Origin: Flavobacteriales bacterium
GTDB taxonomy: Bacteria; Bacteroidota; Bacteroidia; Flavobacteriales_F; PHOS-HE28
Reading direction: 5' to 3'
Assembly (NCBI GenBank): GCA_016713875.1
Contig: JADJOI010000003.1
Coordinates: 3,410,001-3,474,000 of the forward strand
Length of the DNA: 64,000 bases
In this document: piece after piece, positions 43,630-51,862 of the stretch
Layout: every line of letters begins with the position of its first letter
Numbering within the stretch: position 1 is the first letter of the stretch
Program-made: the position numbers and the translations under genes
The notes under the pieces: model-generated
What the model saw: the letters and a program-made list of their open reading frames with translations, nothing else
The model's database searches: none
What the model was told of the DNA's origin: nothing

Positions 43630-43648
43630 GATACACGAACAGTGTATC
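43630..43648. promoter_or_regulatory. Operator-like palindrome before the gene at 43666
   Basis: GATACAC (43630-43636), a five-base spacer and GTGTATC (43642-43648) form a perfect palindrome 17 bases before the ATG at 43666. The position fits a repressor site or leader hairpin. The binding protein is unknown. Confidence 0.45.
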
Positions 43649-43665
43649 ACGAACGAGAACGAACG

Positions 43666-44691
43666 ATGACCCTGCGACCGACGAATGGTGGGTGGCGGCG
43701 CGCAGCCGTGCGGCTCGTGTGCTGCTGCTCACTGTTCGTTGGGCCCTTGCCGGCGTTCGCCCAGAACCTCGTCCCCAACCCCAGCTTCGAGGAGCACACC
43801 GCTTGCCCTGTGACCATTGGCTTCCAGGGCTTTTCCAAGCCGCTCCAGTGGGAGAAGTGGAACGAATCCCCGGATTACTTCCACACATGCGCCGGTTCAT
43901 TGGGCGGCGTGGACACCTTGATCACCGTGCCGTTGAACGGCTTTGGTTACCAGCATGCCTTGCATGGCGACGCGTATGTGGGGATGTATGCCTACGGTGC
44001 TTTGGCCGGTGGTGTCAGTTACCGGGAGATCGTCGGTTGCCAACTCCTTGAGCCATTGGTAGTAGGAGAGAGCTATGAGCTGAGCTTCTTCACCAATGTG
44101 GCGTTCGGTGGCAGCTACTGGTCACCTACCCAGGCGTGCAACAACATGGGCATGCTCTTCACCATGGAGCCGAACATCTGGACCGGATTGAACGGTCCGC
44201 TTTTCGCCCTGCGGAACTACGCGCACCTGCATAGCACGGCCATCATCAGCGATACGGCCAACTGGACCCTGGTGAGCGGCAGCTTCGTGGCCGATAGCGC
44301 CTACCAGTACCTGGTGATCGGCAACTTCTTCAGCAATGCGCTCACGGATACGATGGACCTGGCATCGGACACTTATGTACCTGCCTACTACTTCGTGGAT
44401 GGTGTGTGCGTGCGCCCGAGCGGGCAGCCTTGCGAGTTCATCACGGGCATCACAGAGCCAGGTGAACAAGGACCCATCGTGTGGCCTAACCCGGCAGCGG
44501 ATCTCGTGCAGGTGCGCGCTGGTGCAGGTACACGATGGCGGGCTTTCGATGCCATGGGCAGGCTGATGGATGCCGGGTTGAGCCCGGTGGATGTGCTGAC
44601 TGTGCCTGTACACCATTGGGCGCCTGGGGAGTACGTTCTACGCTTGGAAGGGGCGATGAGGAGACACGTTCGTTTTGTCGTGATGCGGTAG
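43666..44691 (+). CDS. Secreted T9SS protein with PNPSFE N-terminal domain
   Basis: The protein has 341 residues from the ATG at 43666. A signal peptide with a twin-cysteine run (LVCCCSLFVGPLPAFAQ) is followed by NLVPNPSFEEHTACP, the opening of a jelly-roll, carbohydrate-binding-like domain common in Bacteroidota. The end is a type A sorting domain (IVWPNPAADLVQVR to VRFVVMR). No enzyme motif is seen. It is followed after 40 bases by another T9SS gene. Confidence 0.75.
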   Translation: MTLRPTNGGWRRAAVRLVCCCSLFVGPLPAFAQNLVPNPSFEEHTACPVTIGFQGFSKPLQWEKWNESPDYFHTCAGSLGGVDTLITVPLNGFGYQHALHGDAYVGMYAYGALAGGVSYREIVGCQLLEPLVVGESYELSFFTNVAFGGSYWSPTQACNNMGMLFTMEPNIWTGLNGPLFALRNYAHLHSTAIISDTANWTLVSGSFVADSAYQYLVIGNFFSNALTDTMDLASDTYVPAYYFVDGVCVRPSGQPCEFITGITEPGEQGPIVWPNPAADLVQVRAGAGTRWRAFDAMGRLMDAGLSPVDVLTVPVHHWAPGEYVLRLEGAMRRHVRFVVMR

Positions 44692-44731
44692 CAGCGATCC
44701 GGTCTTCGGTTGAACACCAACAACGAAGACC

Positions 44732-46719
44732 ATGAAAACGAAGAAGTTCTTGGGCTGCCTGGCAGCCTTGGCCATAACGCTCCAGGTGAGCGCACAAAAC
44801 TGGTTGACCACTGGCAATACCGTCACCGGCGTCTCCGAGTGGTTCGGAGCGGATGCTAGTAGCACAGCGCCGCTTCGGATCGAGACCAGGGCGAACCAGC
44901 CGATCGACTGGTACACCGATGCCATCCAGCGTGTCACCCTGTCGCCCACGCTGACCGGGCAAACGGTGAACAGCTACACCGGGGTGAACCTCAGCGGCTT
45001 CCTGGGCATCGGGCCCTTCTCGAACGCGCTGGTGGACAAGCCCCAGGCCATGTTGCACCTGGACGGCGGGGGCAACCAGGACAGCGGATGGCGGCCCTGG
45101 ATGAAACAGGGCACCTACATCACCTACTCGTCGGACCAGGCCTATCTGGGCTTGAAGGCCGAAGCCGGCGACAGGAACCACCTGACCCTGGCCTGGTCGG
45201 ACAACGGCCTGTTGGGCGAGCCGGACGGCCCCGATCAACTGCGGTTCATCTTCACACGGAACAATGTGGGCACCACGCTGGCCGCTGGGGTTGATGGTCT
45301 GGAGGCGGGGCGCTTCACACCGGCCACGTCCTGCAACGAGGTCTTCTTCGGCCTGGGCCATTGGCAGGGTTTGGGTCTCGACCCGGACGAGCGGCTGGAT
45401 CTCTTGGATCGCACCATCCGTCTGCGGAACTTCATGACCAACCCACCGATCGGCAGTGGCACCGATTACGAGAGCACGACCTTGGAGAACGTGCTGGTGG
45501 TGGACCCTGTGCCGATGGCCGGGTCCACTGGCGCACGCTTACCGGTTGGAACGGCGATTGCGACTGGGAGAACAACGGCGTGGATGACATCGTGACGGCC
45601 TGGCAGCCCGGACCCTTGAGCGGCTGCCCGGACGAGAGCAACATGGTGGGCATCGGCATGTTGGAGCCTGGGGCAAAGTTGGACGTGCTGAAGACCCGCA
45701 ACACGGGGCTGGCGGAGGACATCGCGATCCGTGCGCAGAACGATGTGGCGGGTGGCACCAAAGTGGCCGCGGACCTCATCAACGTGAAGGAAGGTCTTCA
45801 GAACTTCGGCCTTCGGTCGGCGGTGGATGGGGCATACCGCAATTGGGGCGTCTCTTCCTTGACCGGAGCTGGTGTGTTGAACGGATCGGTGGTGTCGGGC
45901 TATTTCTTCGCCGATGGGGAGTACATCACGCAGGACCCGATCGCGGTGTGGGGTACGGCCGTCCGGGATATGTCCGGTGGGCCGGGCTGGGCGGCTTGGT
46001 TCGATGGCTACGGCTACCTTTCCCTGGGTCCGTGGGTCACGAGCGATGCCACGCTGAAGCAGAACATTGAGCCGTTGGGCGGTTGCCTGGATGTGGTGGA
46101 CCAGCTGGCCCCCAAGTCGTATGAGTTCGCGGCGCAGGACCACCCGGAGATGAACCTGCCCACCGGCTACCAGGCGGGTGTGCTGGCGCAGGACCTGCAG
46201 CAGGTGCTGCCCCATCTGGTGCGCGAAGCGCATCGCCCGGAGGTGACGGACTCCTCTGGGAATGTGATCTCAGCATCGGCTGACCTCCTAACGGTGAATT
46301 ACGAAGGGATCATTCCGTACCTCATCGGGGCCATCCAGGAGCAACAAGCCCAGATCAGTACCCTTCAACAGGACCTCGCATCGTGCTGCGCCGCCCATGG
46401 CGTACCGGATCAGCGCACCATGGGCCCGGGGGCAAGTGCAGGCGCGGCCGAAGTCCTGCGCACCGACCTCTTCATCCTGCCCAACCCGGTGGCGGACCTC
46501 ACGCAGTTGCGCTACACGGTGGCCGCGCCGGGTCGCACGCGCCTGGAGGTCAGCGACGCCAGCGGCAAGCGGCTGGAGGTGCTGGAGGAGGCCGTGCGGG
46601 AGGTGGGCACGTACACCCACGACTGGACCACCACCGACCTAGCGCCGGGCACCTACCACTGTACCCTCTACCTCAACGACAGCTTCGTGGTGAAGAAGGC
46701 CGTGAAGGTGGCGCGGTAA
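44732..46719 (+). CDS. Secreted S74-chaperone-domain protein with T9SS tail, apparent single-base frameshift
   Basis: The ATG at 44732 starts MKTKKFLGCLAALAITLQVSAQ, a signal peptide, and the frame continues for about 260 codons to VLVVDPV. It then stops soon, while the adjacent frame continues as DGRVHWRTLTGWNGDCDWE to the end at 46719. One missing G near 45510 (CCTGTGCCGATG for CCTGTGGCCGATG) would restore about 661 residues. The second part has a peptidase S74 intramolecular chaperone domain (TSDATLKQNIEPLGG to SYEFAAQDHPE) with a coiled coil, and a T9SS tail (LPNPVADLTQLRY to VKKAVKVAR). It is a trimeric-fibre-like surface protein. Confidence 0.72.
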
Positions 46720-46737
46720 CGTTTTGCTGAACCTTGG

Positions 46738-46773
46738 CCGAGGGCCGCTTCGCGTTCGCGGGGCGGCCCTCGG
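46738..46773 (+). terminator. Terminator hairpin after the S74 gene
   Basis: CCGAGGGCCGCTTCG (46738-46752) pairs with CGGGGCGGCCCTCGG (46759-46773) with one or two mismatches, 18 bases after the stop at 46719. Confidence 0.7.
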
Positions 46774-46797
46774 TGCATGTGCACAAGGGCACATGAG

Positions 46798-46877
46798 CAC
46801 GACTTGTCCCGCCCCAGCGGGATGGGCACATGCCCACGACCTGTCCCGCCCCAGCGGGATGAACACGACCCGTCCCG
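46798..46877. repeat. Tandem CACGACYTGTCCCGCCCCAGCGGGATG repeat (2.5 copies)
   Basis: Two 27-base copies (46798-46824 and 46835-46861) differ at one base and recur with a 37-base period. A third partial copy follows at 46864-46877. Each copy holds a small hairpin, TCCCGC with GCGGGA. They lie between the S74 terminator and the bacilliredoxin promoter. Confidence 0.8.
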
Positions 46878-46910
46878 AACCGCACCCCCTCGCGCCCCGT
46901 TACCTTTGTA

Positions 46911-46918
46911 CCCGCCTT
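46911..46918 (+). promoter_or_regulatory. -7 box TACCTTTG of the bacilliredoxin gene
   Basis: TACCTTTG, an exact TAnnTTTG, lies 29 bases before the ATG at 46948. Confidence 0.55.
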
Positions 46919-46947
46919 CCCTGGAAGGCCTTCCAACCCGATCGACC

Positions 46948-47358
46948 ATGTATCCCCCCGAACTCGTCGCCCCCATGAAGTCCGACCTCACCAGCGTCGG
47001 CTTCGAGGAGCTCAAGACCCCCGACCAAGTGGACAAGGCGCTGGCCCAGCCCGGCACCGTGCTCTGCGTGGTGAACAGCGTGTGCGGCTGTGCCGCCGGC
47101 GCGGCCCGCCCTGGTGTGAAGATGAGCCTGCGCGGCGCCAAGCGCCCGGAGAAGCTCGTCACGGTGTTCGCCGGGGTGGACACCGATGCCACCATGCAGG
47201 CGCGCAAGCATTTCCTGCCCTATCCGCCCAGCAGCCCCAGCATGGCGCTGTTCAAGGACGGCAAGCTGGTGCACTTCCTGGAACGCCACCACATCGAGGG
47301 CCGCACCGCGGAGATGATCGCGGACAACCTGCAGATGGCCTTCGAGGAGTTCTGCTGA
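46948..47358 (+). CDS. BrxA/BrxB-family bacilliredoxin
   Basis: The protein has 136 residues (MYPPELVAPMKSDL start). The characteristic VNSVCGCAAGAARPG holds the CGC active site (about residues 48-50). SSPSMALFKDGKLVHFLERHHIEGR is the conserved second half. Bacilliredoxins reduce mixed disulfides between proteins and a low-molecular-weight thiol (bacillithiol in relatives). The gene has its own promoter and follows a short tandem repeat. Confidence 0.9.
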   Translation: MYPPELVAPMKSDLTSVGFEELKTPDQVDKALAQPGTVLCVVNSVCGCAAGAARPGVKMSLRGAKRPEKLVTVFAGVDTDATMQARKHFLPYPPSSPSMALFKDGKLVHFLERHHIEGRTAEMIADNLQMAFEEFC

Positions 47359-47374
47359 GCGGGGGGCCTCTCTG

Positions 47375-50300
47375 CTACGGTAGCTGCTGGGCCCGCGTGG
47401 CCGTGGGCACGGTGCCGCCGATGTTCACCAGCACCATGTCGCGGTCGTTGGCGCTGCCGGCGTACTTCACCACGCCGTCCAGGTTCGTGTCCTCGATGCG
47501 GTAGCCGACCAGCGTGGCCGTGGGTACGCTGCCGCCCACGGCCACCAGGATGGGGTCGCGGTCGTTGTTGGCGCCGGCGTAACGCAGGGTGGCGTCCGGC
47601 TTCACGTTCCCGGTCCACAGCACCTGCACCCCGTTCACCGGCTTGCGCGCATCCGTCCCCCAGGTGGCGGTGCCGCCTGTGGTGAGGTCCAGCGCGGTGG
47701 TCGTCGAGGTGAGGGCCAGGGTGCCGGCGGTCATGACGCCGAGGTGGTTGCGGTGGCGCACGGCCACGTGGTAGCTGCCGGGCGGGGCCAACAAGGCCAC
47801 CGGTGAGACCCCGTCCTCGGCCACCACATCGCCGTCGCGTTGCACCAGGGCCGCCCGGGTGGCCACGATGCTCGCGGGGCTCACCGCGCTGCGCAGCTCC
47901 AGCAGCACCCAGTCCACGATGGCCTGGTCGCCGGTGACGCCCGTGATGCCGGCCTGCAGGGCCTCACCACCACCGTCCGCGGCCTGCGTGAAGCCCAGTG
48001 CGGTATACGGCTCCGTGGCGGGGATGAGCCCGGCGCTGCGGAGCTGGTCGCGCATGCGGCCGGTGTTCGGGTCGTAGGGGCCTTCGAGCATCAGCTTCAC
48101 GGCCAGGCGCAGGCCGCCGTTGAGCACCGCGATGTTGTCCAGGTAGAGACGATCGCCGTAGTCGTTCACCCCGGTGAAGCGCAACACCACCTGCTGTCCG
48201 TCGTAGGCGCTCAGGTCGATGTCGTGCAGCTCCCACTGGTTGGCGGCGGTGGGGGCCCAGGGGCTGCTGCCGGTGGTGGTGGTGCCCAGGGCCAGGGCCT
48301 CTTCGAAATAGAGCGTCGTCCAGTTCTGTCCGCAGTTCGTGCTGATCTCCACGCGCAGCCCGTCGGTATAGCTGGCGCCATAGGGCTTGTAAGCATGGTG
48401 GAACTGCAGTCGCGTGCCGGCGCTGCCCGCCAGGGAAAGGACAGGGCTCACCAACCGGTCCTGCTGGCCGGGTGCGTTGTAGTAGTAGTAGTCCATCCGC
48501 CAGGCGCGGGTGGCGTTGCCATCGGCACCCACAGAAAGGGCCTGGTTGGTCCATGTGGCCAGTCCATCGGGGTTCTCTAGCGACCATCCCTCAGGGGTCA
48601 CCAATTGGTCCTCGGCATCGGCGGTCACCGGGGTCGCAGCGCCACCGGTGGGCACGGTGATGAAGCCCGGGATGGTGCGCGTGCTGCTGCCGTTCGCGTC
48701 CGTCACCGTCAGGGTGACGTCGTAGGAGCCCGCAGCGGTATAGGACACGAGCGGAGCGCGTGAGGTGCTGCTCGTGGGCGACCCCCCGGGGAAGCTCCAG
48801 CTCCAGGTGGCGTTGGTGCCGTGGAGCGCGCTGTTGTCCCAGAACTGGACGTTGGGGGCGAGGCAGCTCACCGTGCGCTTGTCCGCGCTGAAGTTGGCCA
48901 GGGGCTGCCCCGCGAACTCCAAGGAGCTTTCCCATACACTGCGGTCCGTGCCGTTGCGCACCTTGCCTTCGCGGTAGTTGATCAGCAGCCGGGTGCTGAA
49001 GATCTTGGAGGGAAGCCCGGCGTTCCACAAGGTCCAGGCCGGCGCCGCATCACTTCGCAGGTAGACCGCACGTCGTGTACCGATATAGAGGCCACCGTTG
49101 GTGCCCAGTTGATGGACGATGTTGGTGGGCCATTCCCCGTTCAGGTTGGCGTCGGTGATGTTGGTCCACGTGGTGCCCCCATTGGTGGAGCGGAACACGA
49201 CGAAGCCGTTGAGGTCGGGATAGTTGCCGTACTGCGAGGTGCGCAGCAGCCAGAGGGTCTGGGGGTCCGTACCGCTCACGGTGATGTCGTAGGGCACCCA
49301 GGTGTTGCCGTTCAACTGCGCGCTCGCTGGCGTGATGTCGCTCCAGGTCGCCCCGCCGTCCGTGCTGCGCCACACCTTTTTCACGTCCCACCAGCCCGGG
49401 TAGGTGCACACATAGATGGTGTGGGGGTCGCTGAAGGCCACCTCGATGCTCGTGACCTTCTCGCCGAAGTCATGCACTTGTGCGAAGGAGGCGCCGTTGT
49501 CATCCGTACGCCAAAGGCTGTTGCCTTCGCCCACGAAGGCGGCGTTCACCAGGTTGGGGTGCCAGACCACCTCGCTGTTCTCGCCCACGATGTAGCTCGC
49601 GTTGGGTTCGCGCGCCCAGGAGCCGTTGGTGTTGTTCACAGTGCGGTCCCCGCTGAGCACCTTGTAGCCGTAGTCGCTCAGGGCGCGGCGGTCGTACTGC
49701 GGATGCACGAAGCCGCGGTAGTTGTCGCCGCCATCGGTGCTCACCCAGCCGCCCTGGTAGACGGCGTTGTCCTTCAGCAGGGTGCCGTTGTGGTAGGTGC
49801 CGCCGAGCATCACCTGCGCGCCGGTCCACCCGCCCTGCCCGAAGCCCCAGAAGTCGGTGCCGGCGATGCCGTTCATGCGGCGGGTGAAGGTGGCACCACC
49901 GTCGCTGCTGAAGAAGATGCCGCCGTCGCAGGCCACCCATAGCTCAGTCCCGTAGTAGCGCACGTCGTGGATGTCGGCGTGCACATAATCGACCTTGTTG
50001 CTGTGGCTCCACTTGGCCGGGCAGGTGAAGCTGACGCCACCATCCGCGCTCACCCAGCGGTTCACGGCCCCCACCTGAAGCGTGTTCGCGTTGGCGGGGT
50101 CCACATCCAGGGCAAGGTCGTAGTAGTACTGGCCGCCATCATCCTGGCCGGCATCGTCCCAGCCCATGAGGTTGAGGTTGGTGGGCGCGGGCGCACCGCC
50201 GGGCCCGGTGCCGCAGCACTGGAAGGTCCACGTGCTTCCGCTGTCCGTGCTCTTGTAGATGCCGTAGAGCCCGCTCCCGCCGTCGGCCACGCCGGTGCAC

Positions 50301-51340
50301 AGCGCGTACACCGTGTTGGGTGCGGCGGCGCTCACCGCGATCTCGGTGCGTTCCTGTTCATCGGGGCTCGCCGGGGCGGGCCAACCGGTGCCCACGGGGG
50401 TGAAGGACACGCCGTTGTTGGTGCTGCGCCAGAACTCCGTGCGGTTGACCGTCTGCTTGATGGCGTACACGGTGTTGGGGTCTCCGGGCTTCAGTTCCAG
50501 CTCCTGCCACGACCCGTTCTGCACCTGGGTGAAGTTCGCGCCGGCGTTGATGCTGCGGTACAGGCCCTGGTCGCTGCACACGAAGAGGACCTGGTTGTTG
50601 GTGGGGTGCAGCACGAGGTCGCGGATGCTGTGCGTGGCGGCCTGGAACGTGGCATCGCCGATGGTGGCCCAGTTGGCGCCGCCGTCCGTGGTCTTCCACA
50701 GGTCGCCTTCGGCACCGAAGTAGGCGGTGTTCTGGGCGGTGTGGTCCAGCTCCACACTGAGCACGGTGCCGATCATGAGGCCTTTGGTGGCGTTGGTCCA
50801 GGTGAGGCCCTTGTCGGTGGTCTTCCACACGCCGGCATTGGCGGTGCCAGCGTAGAGCAGATCACTGTTCATCGCGCTTCGCTCCACGGTGTACACGTGC
50901 GCCGCACCGCAGGCATAGCTCTTGGCGGCCGCGCCGTGGTCCCAGTCGAAGGGTCCGATGCAGCTCCAATTGGCGGCGCGGCCGCTGCGCAATGCGTCCG
51001 TGGCGTCCAGGTAGCGGTGCAGGTCCTGGGCGTAGGTGGCGCGCTGCGTGGGATCGATGGGCAGCAGCGCATGGCCCAGCTCGCGTTTCCAGCGCTTGTA
51101 GAACTGCGTGTGGGCGTTCTTCTCGAAGGGATGTGCGGCGTAGTACGCTTCATACGCGGCGGCCACGGCACCGGGGTCGGGGTTCGGGGCATACATCAGC
51201 TGCGCCCACAGGGGCAGGGTGGAGCTGAGCGGAGGGGTCACTGGCTGCACCTGCGCATCCAGGGCGGGTGCGAGGGGCCAGGTACCCAAGGCCAGGATGA
51301 AGCAGTGGGGAAGCAGGCTACGGAAGCGGGGAAGGATCAT
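47375..51340 (-). CDS. Large secreted sortilin/BNR-repeat protein with PKD domain and NDRD C-terminal doublet
   Basis: The protein has 1321 residues from the ATG at 51340 (signal peptide SLLPHCFILALGTWPLAPALDA). Residues of about 120-880 hold BNR/VPS10-type repeats (VWKTTDKGLTWTNAT, LWKTTDGGANWATIG, VWRSTDGGATWSDIT), likely a ten-bladed propeller. A PKD domain follows (VQFWDNSALHGTNATWSWSFPGG), then a jelly-roll-like domain. The C-terminus is not a normal T9SS tail. It has two copies of a YAG-x2-NDRD-x-(I/V)L-x3-GG-x-VPTAT module and ends RAQQLP. Function is unknown; adhesion or glycan binding is possible. Confidence 0.8.
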   Translation of the reverse strand: MILPRFRSLLPHCFILALGTWPLAPALDAQVQPVTPPLSSTLPLWAQLMYAPNPDPGAVAAAYEAYYAAHPFEKNAHTQFYKRWKRELGHALLPIDPTQRATYAQDLHRYLDATDALRSGRAANWSCIGPFDWDHGAAAKSYACGAAHVYTVERSAMNSDLLYAGTANAGVWKTTDKGLTWTNATKGLMIGTVLSVELDHTAQNTAYFGAEGDLWKTTDGGANWATIGDATFQAATHSIRDLVLHPTNNQVLFVCSDQGLYRSINAGANFTQVQNGSWQELELKPGDPNTVYAIKQTVNRTEFWRSTNNGVSFTPVGTGWPAPASPDEQERTEIAVSAAAPNTVYALCTGVADGGSGLYGIYKSTDSGSTWTFQCCGTGPGGAPAPTNLNLMGWDDAGQDDGGQYYYDLALDVDPANANTLQVGAVNRWVSADGGVSFTCPAKWSHSNKVDYVHADIHDVRYYGTELWVACDGGIFFSSDGGATFTRRMNGIAGTDFWGFGQGGWTGAQVMLGGTYHNGTLLKDNAVYQGGWVSTDGGDNYRGFVHPQYDRRALSDYGYKVLSGDRTVNNTNGSWAREPNASYIVGENSEVVWHPNLVNAAFVGEGNSLWRTDDNGASFAQVHDFGEKVTSIEVAFSDPHTIYVCTYPGWWDVKKVWRSTDGGATWSDITPASAQLNGNTWVPYDITVSGTDPQTLWLLRTSQYGNYPDLNGFVVFRSTNGGTTWTNITDANLNGEWPTNIVHQLGTNGGLYIGTRRAVYLRSDAAPAWTLWNAGLPSKIFSTRLLINYREGKVRNGTDRSVWESSLEFAGQPLANFSADKRTVSCLAPNVQFWDNSALHGTNATWSWSFPGGSPTSSTSRAPLVSYTAAGSYDVTLTVTDANGSSTRTIPGFITVPTGGAATPVTADAEDQLVTPEGWSLENPDGLATWTNQALSVGADGNATRAWRMDYYYYNAPGQQDRLVSPVLSLAGSAGTRLQFHHAYKPYGASYTDGLRVEISTNCGQNWTTLYFEEALALGTTTTGSSPWAPTAANQWELHDIDLSAYDGQQVVLRFTGVNDYGDRLYLDNIAVLNGGLRLAVKLMLEGPYDPNTGRMRDQLRSAGLIPATEPYTALGFTQAADGGGEALQAGITGVTGDQAIVDWVLLELRSAVSPASIVATRAALVQRDGDVVAEDGVSPVALLAPPGSYHVAVRHRNHLGVMTAGTLALTSTTTALDLTTGGTATWGTDARKPVNGVQVLWTGNVKPDATLRYAGANNDRDPILVAVGGSVPTATLVGYRIEDTNLDGVVKYAGSANDRDMVLVNIGGTVPTATRAQQLP

Positions 51341-51424
51341 GGAGCGAAGGTGTGGCGATCGCTGCATTGCGGGGATGACGGAAGTCGGGTAGGATGGGGA
51401 TCCCGGTGCGGGGCGGGGTGATCG

Positions 51425-51540
51425 GGAACGAAGAAGCCCCGACCAGTGGCCGGGGCTTCCCATGGACGATCGGTCGGTGCTTACACCACGCCCTGGTCGA
51501 GCATGGCGTCGGCGACCTTCACGAAGCCGGCGATGTTGGC
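51425..51540. repeat. Left copy of the 116-bp direct repeat (gdhA tail and terminator)
   Basis: By eye this is identical, base for base, to 53581-53696. It contains the gdhA terminator hairpin and the last 19 sense codons plus stop of gdhA (minus strand, ANIAGFVKVADAMLDQGVV). Right of it the sequence departs from gdhA at once. It marks the outer edge of the AlbA_2 insertion. Confidence 0.97.
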
Positions 51541-51862
51541 CTTGAGGAGGCAGCGGTCCGCTTGCTTGCTCGTGCTTCAAGCCATGCGTGCGAGCGGTTC
51601 GGGTTGACCTCATGCTCGATTTCGATCAATGAACTAGTCAAACGCAATATCCTGACACACAGGTAATTGTGCGTGGCGACATGCTTGAGCCGTTGACTTT
51701 GGAGCGCTTGCTTGCAGGTCCTTAGTCAAAGCATTTGCCCGAGGCTTGAACCGAATAGATGGGAGGTGTTTGACTAAGCTAAGTGGCGGGCGAACGCTCA
51801 GCCAGAGAAAGGGGCCTTGATGCTCAGGCCATTGCATGGTTGCAGGACCAGCGCTCATTGGC
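51541..51862. other. Gene-free end of the insertion with repeated TAGTCAAA octamers
   Basis: No convincing gene is present. TAGTCAAA occurs at 51635-51642 and 51723-51730 and in inverse form at 51769-51776. The last two form a CTTAGTCAAA/TTTGACTAAG inverted pair about 38 bases apart. This could be an operator array, a terminator or an RNA; nothing decides between them. Confidence 0.5.

Larger units (their letters stand above)
42798..43665. other. Gene-poor interval with short repeats
   Basis: No open frame here has a signal, motif or start that convinces me. The left part has CGCAGAGGCGCAGTGGGCGCAGAG, a GCAGNG-type purine-rich run, and three mutually overlapping frames on both strands. The right part (from about 43262) holds GCTGGAAGC-type repeats. 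Near 43400-43460 there is a weak inverted GAAGCCC/GGGCTTT pair. A 19-base palindrome lies just before the next gene. A minus-strand frame at 43154-43558 has one hydrophobic stretch but reads through the repeat. Confidence 0.6.
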
